DNA of 22,420 nt, taken from assembly GCA_023392975.1 (NCBI GenBank), contig JAEWNA010000365.1, positions 1 to 22,420 on the forward strand, given 5' to 3'. The position numbers and the translations under genes are program-made. The stretch comes from Pseudomonadota bacterium. GTDB lineage: Bacteria > Pseudomonadota > Gammaproteobacteria > Xanthomonadales > Xanthomonadaceae. The notes beneath the pieces were generated by a model that saw only the letters and a list, made by a program, of their open reading frames with translations, had not been told where the DNA came from and made no database searches. This document shows, one piece after another, positions 7,174 through 14,110 of the stretch. Numbering within the stretch: the first letter of the stretch is position 1; the number at the start of each line of letters is the position of its first letter.

Positions 7174-7496
7174 GCGGCGCCGACGCGCGCAGCCCGATCG
7201 TCGCCACCGAATGGTGGCTGGCCAGCCTCGGGCGCACGCTGGTGTGGGCGCGCCTGCGCGTGCGCGAGGCCGGCACCGCCGAGGTCTTCGACAGCGACGG
7301 CAACACGCTCGCCTACGACAGCGAGGATAGCGCCCGCGCGGCGCTGATGGACGCGGAGTTCGTCTCGCTGGACGGCCTCGACGAGGACGACGCGCTGGAA
7401 CGCGGCTTTTCGCTGTCGGAAGTCTCGCCGCCGAGTGCGGACGACGACGGCGCCCTGCGCGAGCGCATGGTGATCCGGCTGGGCGGGCGCGCCTGA
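7170..7496 (+). CDS. Small acidic protein, unknown function
   Basis: The 108-residue product starts at a GTG overlapping the previous stop, with GGAGG about 8 bases upstream, which settles the start. It is strongly acidic, with segments such as EWWLASLGRTLVWARLRVRE, VFDSDGNTLAYDSEDSARAALMDAEFVSLDG and LDEDDALERGF. The N-terminal half looks like a small beta-rich module ending in a helix; there is no signal peptide or membrane segment. I do not recognise a named domain, though the sequence looks conserved rather than random (codon use like its neighbours, overlap with the upstream gene). Its partner may be the small membrane protein encoded just before it; that is an inference from gene order only. 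Confidence 0.72.
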   Translation: MSGADARSPIVATEWWLASLGRTLVWARLRVREAGTAEVFDSDGNTLAYDSEDSARAALMDAEFVSLDGLDEDDALERGFSLSEVSPPSADDDGALRERMVIRLGGRA

Positions 7497-7509
7497 GCGC
7501 GGCACACGG

Positions 7510-8148
7510 ATGTACCTCCCCCGCGCCTTCGCCGAAACCGACCTCGCCGCGCTGGACGCGCTGATCGACGCTGACCCGTTCGTCACCCTGGTCAGCGTCG
7601 ACGGCGACGCCCCCTTCGCCAGCCACGTGCCGGTGCTGTACCGCCGCGATGGCGACCGCGTGCTGATCGAAGGGCACTGGGCGCGGCCCAACCCGCAGGT
7701 CGGCCATGCCGGCCGCATGCTGATGATCGTGCACGGGCCGCACGCCTACGTGTCGCCGAGCGCCTATCCGGACAAGGAAGCCGCGGCGCGGGTGCCGACC
7801 TGGAACTACGCGGTCGCGCACCTGCACGGCACGCCCGACGTGTTCGACGATGCCGATTCGCTCGGCGAGCTCGTCGACCGGCTCAGCCGGGGTTTCGAGG
7901 CAGGCGTCGGCCGCGACTGGCGCTTCGACATGGCCCGCGACGACCACCGCAGCCAGCTGCGCGGCATCGCCGGCTTCCGCTTCGTGCCGACGCGCATCGA
8001 CCTGAAGTTCAAGCTGAGCCAGAACCACCCGCCGGAGAATCGGCGCGCGGTGGCCGAAGACCTCGCCGCTCGCCCGGACGCGAAGGCGCGGGCCGTCGCG
8101 GCACTGATGCGCGCACGCGATCCGTCCGACTCCTCGCACGAGCCGTGA
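7510..8148 (+). CDS. PaiB-like FMN-binding protein
   Basis: The 212-residue protein fits the PaiB family, annotated as FMN-binding negative transcriptional regulators, with a split-barrel flavin-binding fold. Family features are the start MYLPRAF, ASHVPVLYRRDGD, HWARPNPQ (family GH.AR.NPQ), SPSAYPDKEAAARVPTWNY and the C-terminal IDLKFKLSQNHPPENRRAV. Bacillus PaiB was described as repressing sporulation and protease genes, but most family members, including this one, lack a recognisable DNA-binding domain. A flavin-dependent enzymatic role is thus equally possible. The gene starts 13 bases after the previous stop with only a weak ribosome binding site, and probably belongs to the same transcript. 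Confidence 0.88.
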   Translation: MYLPRAFAETDLAALDALIDADPFVTLVSVDGDAPFASHVPVLYRRDGDRVLIEGHWARPNPQVGHAGRMLMIVHGPHAYVSPSAYPDKEAAARVPTWNYAVAHLHGTPDVFDDADSLGELVDRLSRGFEAGVGRDWRFDMARDDHRSQLRGIAGFRFVPTRIDLKFKLSQNHPPENRRAVAEDLAARPDAKARAVAALMRARDPSDSSHEP

Positions 8149-8163
8149 GCGCGCCGGACAGGC

Positions 8164-8169
8164 TAGAGT
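8164..8169 (+). promoter_or_regulatory. Possible -10 box of the TraX-like gene
   Basis: TAGAGT, within GGCTAGAGTAGCC, matches four -10 consensus bases and lies 30 bases before the ATG at 8200. This is close to the 27-base spacing of the similar boxes at 984, 4572 and 9826. No -35 is evident. The GGCTA/TAGCC arms also form a small palindrome. Confidence 0.25.
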
Positions 8170-8199
8170 AGCCCTCCCGAGACGAGCCGCCCCGCCCCC

Positions 8200-8937
8200 A
8201 TGACCGTTTCCTCCGTGCCGGCCGACGGCCTCCCGCAGCCGCGCCTGTCGCCGCCGCCGCTGGTGATCCCGGACGGCACGCTGGAACTGCTCAAGTGGAT
8301 CGCGCTGGTGCTGATGACGGTCGACCACGTCAACAAGTACCTGCTCGACGCCAGCCAGCCGTGGATGTTCGACCTCGGCCGCCTGGTGATGCCGATGTTC
8401 ACCGCGGTGCTGGCCTACAACCTCGCCCGCCCGCAGGCGCGCGAACGCGGCCTGTACCGGCGCACGCTCGGCCGCCTGCTGTACTTCGGCACGATCACGA
8501 CGCCGATCTTCCTCGCGATCGGCGCGACCTACCACGACACCCTGTGGCCGCTGAACATCCTGTTCCTGCTGGCCTCGGTGGTCGGCTGCATCTGGCTGAT
8601 CGAGATCGGCGGCGTCCGCGGCTGGGCGGGCGCGGCGGCTGTGTTCCTCATCGGCGGTGGTGCGGCGGAGTATTTCTGGCCCGGCGCGCTGTTCGGCATC
8701 GCGGTGTGGTCCTACGCGCGGCGCCCGACGTGGGCGGCGGCATGCGTCGCCCTGCTCGGCTGCGGCGGGCTGTACGTGGTCAACGGCGTCTGGTGGTCGC
8801 TGGCCGCGCTGCCGGTGCTGGTGCTGATGCCGCGGGTCCGCCTGCGCCTGCCGCGCCTGCGGCTGGCGTTCTACGTCTACTATCCGCTGCACCTCGCGGT
8901 GATCTGGCTGATCCAGCGCGCGATCGCGCACTGGTGA
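8200..8937 (+). CDS. TraX family integral membrane protein
   Basis: The 245-residue protein is almost wholly hydrophobic, with about seven transmembrane segments, and carries TraX family hallmarks near the N-terminus: LELLKWIALVLMTVDHVNKYL and LGRLVMPMFTAVLAYNLAR. TraX of plasmid F acetylates the N-terminus of F-pilin in the inner membrane, using conserved residues in the first segments such as the Asp-His of TVDH seen here. No other transfer gene is nearby, so this is a chromosomal homologue acting on an unknown acceptor, as in many proteobacteria. A Pro-rich N-terminal extension of about 25 residues precedes the first membrane segment. It is followed after 43 bases by the SDR gene. Confidence 0.87.
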   Translation: MTVSSVPADGLPQPRLSPPPLVIPDGTLELLKWIALVLMTVDHVNKYLLDASQPWMFDLGRLVMPMFTAVLAYNLARPQARERGLYRRTLGRLLYFGTITTPIFLAIGATYHDTLWPLNILFLLASVVGCIWLIEIGGVRGWAGAAAVFLIGGGAAEYFWPGALFGIAVWSYARRPTWAAACVALLGCGGLYVVNGVWWSLAALPVLVLMPRVRLRLPRLRLAFYVYYPLHLAVIWLIQRAIAHW

Positions 8938-8980
8938 CCCCGACGCCCGCGCGGGCCGCATCGCAACCGGAGGACATGGC

Positions 8981-9766
8981 ATGGATCTCGACCTCACCGG
9001 CAGGCACGCCCTCGTCTGCGGCGCTTCCGAAGGCATCGGCCGGGCGACGGCGCAGGAACTGGCGCTGCTCGGCGCCGACGTCACCGTGCTCTCGCGGCGC
9101 GAGGACGCGCTGCGGGCCGTGGTCGACGCACTGCCGCGCAGCGGCGGCCAGCGGCACGGCCTGCTTGCGGCCGATGTCGCCGACACCGACGGCCTGCGCG
9201 CCGTGGTCACGGCCTGCGTCGCCGAACGGCCCGTCCACATCCTCGTGAACAACACCGCCGGCCCCGCCGGCGGGCCGGTGCATGCCGCGGACGAAGCCGC
9301 CTTCCTCGACACCTTCCGCCGCCACCTGCTGGCGAACCAGGCCCTGGTGCAGGCAACGCTGCCGGGCATGCGCGCCGCGGGCTGGGGGCGCATCGTCAAT
9401 GTGATCTCGACCTCGGTGTACGAGCCGATCCCGAACCTCGGCGTCTCCAACACCGTCCGCGGCGCGGTGGCCTCGTGGGCCAAGACTCTGTCGCGCGAGG
9501 TCGCCGGCGACGGCATCACCGTCAACAACGTCCTGCCGGGCTATACCGAGACCGGGCGGCTGGCGCAGATCCTCGCCGATCGCGCCCGCGCCGGCGGCCA
9601 GAGCGAGGACGCAGTCGCCGCGACGATGCGCGCCAGCGTGCCCGCCGGGCGTTTCGCACGACCCGGGGAGGTCGCCGCGGCCATCGCCTTCCTGTGCGCG
9701 CCGGCCGCGGGCTATATCAACGGCATCAGCCTCGCGGTGGACGGCGGACGCCTGCAGTCGATCTGA
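8981..9766 (+). CDS. Divergent short-chain dehydrogenase/reductase family protein
   Basis: The 261-residue protein has the SDR Rossmann fold: the nucleotide-binding GASEGIG motif at residues 14-20, NNTAG at 90-94, and the family's C-terminal PG and VDGG segments. In the active site Ser143 is kept. Counting back from the conserved AKTLSRE helix, however, the usual Tyr is Ser156 and the usual Lys is Arg160 (SNTVR in place of YxxxK). It may therefore not be a standard NAD(P)H reductase. Related SDRs with this SN-x-x-R pattern occur in many bacteria and are generally annotated only as SDR oxidoreductases. The ATG at 8981 has GGAGG 7 bases upstream; another ATG at 8976 is out of frame. Confidence 0.88.
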   Translation: MDLDLTGRHALVCGASEGIGRATAQELALLGADVTVLSRREDALRAVVDALPRSGGQRHGLLAADVADTDGLRAVVTACVAERPVHILVNNTAGPAGGPVHAADEAAFLDTFRRHLLANQALVQATLPGMRAAGWGRIVNVISTSVYEPIPNLGVSNTVRGAVASWAKTLSREVAGDGITVNNVLPGYTETGRLAQILADRARAGGQSEDAVAATMRASVPAGRFARPGEVAAAIAFLCAPAAGYINGISLAVDGGRLQSI

Positions 9767-9805
9767 GTCGCGATGACCAGCCGCGATGGCCGGCCGCGAT
9801 GGCTG
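9767..9805. repeat. Three 13-base tandem repeats after the SDR stop
   Basis: Three consecutive 13-mers, GTCGCGATGACCA, GCCGCGATGGCCG and GCCGCGATGGCTG, begin directly after the TGA at 9764-9766. The second unit differs at one base from a unit of the array at 21430-21481, so the two arrays seem related. Confidence 0.65.
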
Positions 9806-9825
9806 CGGCGTCGACACATGCGCGC

Positions 9826-9831
9826 TATGCT
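9826..9831 (+). promoter_or_regulatory. Possible -10 box of the first PilZ gene
   Basis: TATGCT (four of six consensus bases) ends exactly 27 bases before the ATG at 9859, the same distance seen at 984 and 4572. There is no convincing -35. Confidence 0.27.
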
Positions 9832-9858
9832 CGCCGGACATCTCCACGAGCAGCCCCG

Positions 9859-10140
9859 ATGTCGCACGAAGACCGTCGCCGCTCGCCCCGCCAGGACTAC
9901 GACTGCCTGGTGCTGATCGCACGCGACGCCGACGGCTTCATCGCCCATATCGACAACGTGTCCGCGAGCGGCTGCCGGGTGACCCGCCCGCACGACTGGT
10001 CGCTGCCCGTCGCCACCGACGTCCGGCTCTACCTGATGATCGACGAGCGCCACGTGTTCAGCGCCGAGGCCCGCGTCGTCTGGGCCGACGACCGGCATGT
10101 CGGTTTCGAATACCTCGAAGCGCAGCCGCTTCCGGGCTGA
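9859..10140 (+). CDS. Single-domain PilZ protein
   Basis: The 93-residue protein is little more than a PilZ domain, the receptor for cyclic di-GMP. The two ligand-binding motifs are present: RxxxR (Arg7-Arg11, in RRRSPRQ) and (D/N)xSxxG (NVSASG, about residues 33-38). The C-terminal strand has the usual GFEY. Single-domain PilZ proteins act as adaptors that relay the cyclic di-GMP level to flagella, type IV pili or secretion. The partner here is not evident from context. The frame is open far upstream within the SDR gene, but the ATG at 9859 is where the domain begins. A second PilZ gene follows after 131 bases, and both end in the same strand pattern (DRHVGFEY, DRHIGFEY), so they probably arose by duplication. 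Confidence 0.85.
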   Translation: MSHEDRRRSPRQDYDCLVLIARDADGFIAHIDNVSASGCRVTRPHDWSLPVATDVRLYLMIDERHVFSAEARVVWADDRHVGFEYLEAQPLPG

Positions 10141-10182
10141 ACCGTCGCGGATCGACCGCTGCGCACCGACCGTCGCGCACCG
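10141..10182. repeat. Three 14-base tandem repeats after the first PilZ gene
   Basis: ACCGTCGCGGATCG, ACCGCTGCGCACCG and ACCGTCGCGCACCG follow directly on the TGA at 10138-10140. The rest of the gap to 10271 shows only loosely similar GC-rich sequence and no clear gene or terminator. Confidence 0.55.
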
Positions 10183-10271
10183 GAACCGGCACGGCGGTCC
10201 GCCTGCGGGTTGCGACATCGCGCCGTCTGCGGCAGCCTAGGGCCGAGACGCACGCAGACCGGAGCCGCCGC

Positions 10272-10571
10272 ATGGAAGCCCCCCTCGTCAAGGACCGCCG
10301 CAACGCCGACCGGGTGCCGTTCGCCAGCCAGGTGATGATCGTCTACGGCGAATTCGCATGGGCCGCGGACGTGCTCGACCTGTCCGAAGGCGGCTGCGGC
10401 GTGTTCCGGCCGGCCGGCTGCCTGCTGCTGGTGGGCAACGTCTCCCGGCTGCTGTTCTTCCAGGGCCCCGGCCCGGCGGTGCCGGTGTCCGCACGCATCG
10501 CCTGGATCAACGACCGCCACATCGGCTTCGAATACCACGAGCCGCAGGCGGTCCCGCCCAACCCGCCCTGA
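10272..10571 (+). CDS. Single-domain PilZ protein (second copy)
   Basis: The 99-residue protein is a second small PilZ domain with both cyclic di-GMP motifs, Arg10-x3-Arg14 (in RRNADR) and DLSEGG (about residues 37-42), and the end GFEY. It is more hydrophobic in the middle (CLLLVGNVSRLLFF) than its upstream neighbour, so the two may bind different partners. The ATG at 10272 has a GGAG-type site 8 bases upstream. It ends 19 bases before nei, and the two are likely co-transcribed, but no functional link with DNA repair is known to me. Confidence 0.83.
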   Translation: MEAPLVKDRRNADRVPFASQVMIVYGEFAWAADVLDLSEGGCGVFRPAGCLLLVGNVSRLLFFQGPGPAVPVSARIAWINDRHIGFEYHEPQAVPPNPP

Positions 10572-10590
10572 GCGCGAAGACCGCAACCGC

Positions 10591-11403
10591 ATGCCCGAAG
10601 GCCCCGAGATCCGCCGCGCCGCGGACCGCCTCGCCGAAGCGGTAGTCGGCGCCCCGCTGCGCAGTGCGTGGTTCGCGTTCCCGGCGCTCAAACCCCACGA
10701 GAAGCGCCTGCGCGGGCGATGCATCGACGCGATCGAACCGCACGGCAAGGCGCTGCTGACCCATTTCGACCACGGCTGGACGCTCTACAGCCACAACCAG
10801 CTCTACGGCGTGTGGAAGATCGCGGCCGCCGGCGAACGGCCGGACTCGGCCCGCTCGCTGCGCGTGGCGCTGGAGACGGACGATCGCGTGGTCCTGCTGT
10901 ATTCGGCCTCGGACGTGGCGATGTGGCGCACCGAAGATCTGCCGCGGCATCCGTTCCTGTCGAAGCTGGGCCCGGACGTGCTCGACCCCGCGCTGAGCGC
11001 CGCCGCGGTCGAGACGCGGCTGGACGACGCGCGCTTCCGCGGCCGCGCGCTCGGCGCGCTGCTGCTGGACCAAACCTTCCTCGCCGGGATGGGCAACTAC
11101 CTGCGCTCGGAGGTGCTGTTCGCAGCCCGCCTGCGGCCGGAACGCCGACCGCAGGACCTCGACCGCAGCGAGCGTCGCGCGCTGGCGCGCGAACTGCTGG
11201 CGATCCCGCGGCGCAGCTACGCCACTCGCGGGATCGCACCTGCGTCGGGCATGCGCGAGGACTATCTCACCGACACGCCGGACGGCTTCCGCTTCGAGGT
11301 GTTCGATCGCGAAGGCCAGCCCTGCCCGGCCTGCGGCGGCACGATCGTGCGCCGCGAGGTCGGCACGCGCCGGCTGTACCTCTGCCCGCGCTGCCAGCGC
11401 TGA
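10591..11403 (+). CDS. nei: Endonuclease VIII (DNA glycosylase/AP lyase)
   Basis: The 270-residue protein (E. coli Nei is 263) starts MPEGPEI, giving the catalytic N-terminal proline (Pro2 after Met removal) and Glu3 of the Fpg/Nei family. A conserved helix-two-turn-helix segment includes DQTFLAGMGNYLRSEVLF. The C-terminus is a zinc finger with Cys245, Cys248, Cys265 and Cys268. The enzyme removes oxidised pyrimidines from DNA and cuts the strand at the abasic site by beta,delta-elimination. The MPEGPEIRRAADRL start and overall length favour Nei over Fpg (which begins MPELPEVE). It is convergent with the small exported protein gene, leaving only 6 bases between the two stop codons. Confidence 0.93.
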   Translation: MPEGPEIRRAADRLAEAVVGAPLRSAWFAFPALKPHEKRLRGRCIDAIEPHGKALLTHFDHGWTLYSHNQLYGVWKIAAAGERPDSARSLRVALETDDRVVLLYSASDVAMWRTEDLPRHPFLSKLGPDVLDPALSAAAVETRLDDARFRGRALGALLLDQTFLAGMGNYLRSEVLFAARLRPERRPQDLDRSERRALARELLAIPRRSYATRGIAPASGMREDYLTDTPDGFRFEVFDREGQPCPACGGTIVRREVGTRRLYLCPRCQR

Positions 11404-11409
11404 ACGCCG

Positions 11410-11853
11410 TCAGGCCGGGTAGAGGCACCCGGTCACCGCCCAGGTCGCATTGCCGGCGGGATAGCCGGTCGTGATCCGGCTGATGAAGATGCGCACCGTG
11501 CTGCCCTTGTCGGCATACAGCGTGACCGGCCCGAACGCCTTGCGATCCAATGCGGAGTAACCCTCCGCGACCTCGAGGTTGTGGGTCGCGTAGTTGCCGC
11601 CCACGGTGGTACTGATCAGGAAGTCGGCGCGATCGGTGGTCGCCGGCAACCGCATGTTCGCGCTCACCTGCTCGATCTGCAGCCGGTAGCCGGCCGGCAC
11701 CGCGAATTGCGCGGTGACGCCGCTGTAGCCGGCCGGGAGCGCGATCGACCCCGAGGTCTGGAAGGGATTGGCGCAGGCATCGCCATGGGCCTGCACGATG
11801 CAGGGCGAGAGCGCGAGGATGGCGGCAAGACAGGCGACGTTCCGTGGGTTCAT
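11410..11853 (-). CDS. Small exported protein, unknown function
   Basis: The 147-residue protein starts with a signal peptide (MNPRNVACLAAILALSPCIVQA, cleaved before HGDACANPF). The mature part of about 125 residues is predicted to be all beta: short hydrophobic strands separated by Gly, Pro and Thr turns (SIALPAGYSGVTAQFAVPAG, STVRIFISRITTGYPAG). It holds two cysteines, one near each end (DACAN and VTGCLYP), that could form a disulfide closing a sandwich. I do not recognise the family. An AGGAG site lies 10 bases before the ATG at 11853. The 5' region carries a 15-base G-rich tandem repeat. It is the only minus-strand gene between 5026 and the window end and converges on nei. Confidence 0.75.
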   Translation of the reverse strand: MNPRNVACLAAILALSPCIVQAHGDACANPFQTSGSIALPAGYSGVTAQFAVPAGYRLQIEQVSANMRLPATTDRADFLISTTVGGNYATHNLEVAEGYSALDRKAFGPVTLYADKGSTVRIFISRITTGYPAGNATWAVTGCLYPA

Positions 11854-11876
11854 GTCGTGGGTGCTCCTGGTGGCAT

Positions 11877-11921
11877 GGGGTAATGAGGCACGGGGAATGA
11901 GGGCGTGGGGAATGGCCGTCC
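11877..11921. repeat. Three 15-base GGGGAATG repeats upstream of the exported protein gene
   Basis: GGGG recurs at 11877, 11892 and 11907 with a 15-base period. The units are GGGGTAATGAGGCAC, GGGGAATGAGGGCGT and GGGGAATGGCCGTCC; the third is degenerate. On the minus strand these read ATTCCCC and fall 24-68 bases before the start codon at 11853, in the promoter or leader region. Confidence 0.55.
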
Positions 11922-11993
11922 GGCGCGAGCCGGGCGACGACAGGGAAAACGCACGGCCGGCGGTCTGCCGGACACGGACGCGAGCGTTGCCGG

Positions 11994-11999
11994 TAAGCT
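11994..11999 (+). promoter_or_regulatory. Possible -10 box ahead of the kynurenine gene string
   Basis: TAAGCT ends 7 bases before the ATG at 12007, the same distance as the TACAAT box before the Fe-S carrier gene. No ribosome binding site is apparent, so the first gene of the kynurenine string may be read from a leaderless mRNA. The match to consensus is weak (three of six). Confidence 0.25.
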
Positions 12000-12006
12000 T
12001 GTCGCC

Positions 12007-13431
12007 ATGCGGACCTTCCTTCACCTGATCGACGGCGAGATGCGACCGGCACGCAGCGGGCGCACGCTCGACATGTTCGATCCGGCCCGTGCGCGTGCGT
12101 ATGCGCAGGTGTCCGCAGGCGAAGCGCAGGAGGCTGCCGACGCCGTCGCGGCGGCGCGGCGCGCCTTCCCCGCCTGGGCCGCGCTGCCGACGAGCGAACG
12201 CGCCCGCTGCCTGGAACGCCTGGCCGATGCGATCGAGGCGCGACTGGACGATTTCGCGCATGCCGAGGCGCTGGACGGCGGCAAGCCGTTCGCGCTGGCC
12301 CGCGATGTCGAGATCCCGCGCGCGATCGCCAACCTGCGGTTCTTCGCGCATGCCGCAACCCAGTTCGCCAGCGAATCGCACCACGGTCAGGCCGGCCTGA
12401 ACTACACCCTGCGCCAGCCGCTGGGCGCGGTCGCGACGATCTCGCCGTGGAACCTGCCGCTGTACCTGTTCACCTGGAAGATCGCGCCGGCGCTCGCCGC
12501 CGGCAACACGGTGGTCGCCAAGCCGTCCGAGATCACGCCGGCGACGGCGACGATGCTCGGCGAACTCGCCGCCGGCGCCGGCCTGCCGCCGGGCGTGCTG
12601 AACATCGTCCACGGCACCGGGCCGGACGTCGGCGAGGCACTGGTGACGCATCCCGACATCGCCGCGGTGTCGTTCACCGGCAGCACCGCGGTCGGCCGCC
12701 GGATCGCGGTGCTCGCGGCGGAACGCCTGAAGAAGGTGTCGCTGGAACTGGGTGGCAAGAACCCGACCCTCGTGTTCGCCGACAGCGACTGGCGCGACCA
12801 GCTCGACGTCATCGTGCGCTCGGCGTTCCAGAACAGCGGCCAGATCTGCCTCTGCGGCTCGCGCCTGCTGGTCGAGCGCGGTATCCATGCCGAATTCCGC
12901 GACGCCTTCGTCGCTCGCGTCGCGACGCTGCGCGTCGGCGACCCGATGGACCCGGACGCACGCCTGGGTCCGCTGGTGTCGCAGGCGCATTTCGACAAGG
13001 TCGTGGCCGCGCTCGCCCGCGCACGCGAGGAAGGCGCGCACGTGCTGTGCGGCGGCCATGCGCTGGACCGGCCGGGCTGGTTCGTCGAACCGACCGTGCT
13101 CGAAGGCCTCGGCCCGGACTGCGCGACCAATCGCGAGGAAATCTTCGGCCCGGTGGTCACGCTGCAGGCGTTCGAGAACGACGATGCGGCGCTGGCGCTC
13201 GCCAACGCCTCCGACTACGGCCTGAGCGCATCGGTCTGGACCCGCGACCTGCGCCGCGCGCATCGCTTCGCCGCGGAGCTGCGCACCGGCATGGTCTGGA
13301 TCAACACCTGGCTGATGCGCGACCTGCGCACGCCATTCGGCGGCATGGGCCGCTCCGGTCTCGGCCGCGAGGGCGGACTGGACGCCATGCGATTCTTCAC
13401 TGAAGCCCGCAACGTGGGCATCGCCCTGTGA
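12007..13431 (+). CDS. Probable 2-aminomuconate 6-semialdehyde dehydrogenase
   Basis: The 474-residue protein is an aldehyde dehydrogenase with all catalytic parts: Asn149 in SPWNLPL, Glu247 in LELGGKN, and the nucleophile Cys281 in NSGQICLCGSR. The doubled Cys-Leu-Cys pattern is typical of the ALDH8/hydroxymuconic and aminomuconic semialdehyde dehydrogenase group. An Arg in YTLRQPLG fits the substrate-binding arginine of that group. In this context it should oxidise 2-aminomuconate semialdehyde, made by the downstream ACMS decarboxylase, to 2-aminomuconate with NAD+ (NbaE/AmnC role). A 2-hydroxymuconic semialdehyde substrate cannot be excluded by sequence alone. It heads the plus-strand string and lies 13 bases before the carbonic anhydrase gene. 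Confidence 0.88.
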   Translation: MRTFLHLIDGEMRPARSGRTLDMFDPARARAYAQVSAGEAQEAADAVAAARRAFPAWAALPTSERARCLERLADAIEARLDDFAHAEALDGGKPFALARDVEIPRAIANLRFFAHAATQFASESHHGQAGLNYTLRQPLGAVATISPWNLPLYLFTWKIAPALAAGNTVVAKPSEITPATATMLGELAAGAGLPPGVLNIVHGTGPDVGEALVTHPDIAAVSFTGSTAVGRRIAVLAAERLKKVSLELGGKNPTLVFADSDWRDQLDVIVRSAFQNSGQICLCGSRLLVERGIHAEFRDAFVARVATLRVGDPMDPDARLGPLVSQAHFDKVVAALARAREEGAHVLCGGHALDRPGWFVEPTVLEGLGPDCATNREEIFGPVVTLQAFENDDAALALANASDYGLSASVWTRDLRRAHRFAAELRTGMVWINTWLMRDLRTPFGGMGRSGLGREGGLDAMRFFTEARNVGIAL

Positions 13432-13444
13432 TCGGAGAACACCC

Positions 13445-14110
13445 GTGAGTCCACCGCTGCAGGACCTGCTGCGCAACAACACCGAATGGGCCGCACGCGT
13501 CAGTCGCGAGGACCCCGGCTTCTTCGATCGGCTGTCGAAGCAGCAGGCGCCGAAATACCTGTGGATCGGCTGTTCCGATTCGCGCGTGCCGGCCAACCAG
13601 GTCGTCGATCTCGCGCCGGGCGAGGTCTTCGTCCATCGCAACATCGCCAACGTCGTCGTCCACACCGATCTCAACTGCCTGTCGGTGATCCAGTTCGCGG
13701 TGGACGTGCTGAAGGTCGAGCACATCCTCGTCGTCGGCCATTACGGCTGTGGCGGCGTGCATGCTGCCCTCACCGGCGCCCGGGTCGGGCTCGCCGACAA
13801 CTGGATCCGGCACGTCGGCGATGTCGCGGAGAAGCATGCCGGCGTGCTGGCTGCCGCCGGCGATACCCCGCTGCAGCACGATCGCCTGTGCGAGCTCAAC
13901 GCGCTGGAACAGGTGGCGAACGTCTGCCAGACCACCATCGTCCGCGATGCCTGGGCGCGCGGACAGAAGATCATCGTGCACGGCTGGGTGTACACCCTGC
14001 GCGACGGCCTGGTCCACGACCTCGGGTTGAACGTCTCCGCCAGCGACCAGCTCGAACCGCAGTACGCCGCCGCACTGGCGCGCATCCGCAGCGACCGGGA
14101 GGTCCGCTGA
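13445..14110 (+). CDS. Beta-class carbonic anhydrase
   Basis: The 221-residue protein is a beta-carbonic anhydrase interconverting CO2 and bicarbonate. Zinc ligands are Cys43 (in IGCSDSR), His99 and Cys102 (in GHYGCGG), and the catalytic dyad is Asp45-Arg47. These positions are each one off those of E. coli Can. The GTG at 13445 has GGAG 6 bases upstream. The stop overlaps the next start (TGATG), so it is translationally coupled to the aminomuconate deaminase gene. Its place inside a catabolic operon is odd. The pathway releases CO2 at ACMS decarboxylase and later at oxalocrotonate decarboxylase, so CO2 handling is a plausible but unproven reason. It could equally be the cell's general carbonic anhydrase. 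Confidence 0.94.
   Translation: MSPPLQDLLRNNTEWAARVSREDPGFFDRLSKQQAPKYLWIGCSDSRVPANQVVDLAPGEVFVHRNIANVVVHTDLNCLSVIQFAVDVLKVEHILVVGHYGCGGVHAALTGARVGLADNWIRHVGDVAEKHAGVLAAAGDTPLQHDRLCELNALEQVANVCQTTIVRDAWARGQKIIVHGWVYTLRDGLVHDLGLNVSASDQLEPQYAAALARIRSDREVR

Noticed and set aside
6820..9528. A 902-codon minus-strand frame opposite six plus-strand genes
   Set aside because: Each plus-strand gene has family motifs, ribosome binding sites or overlaps; the antisense product is low-complexity and His/Arg/Ala-rich.
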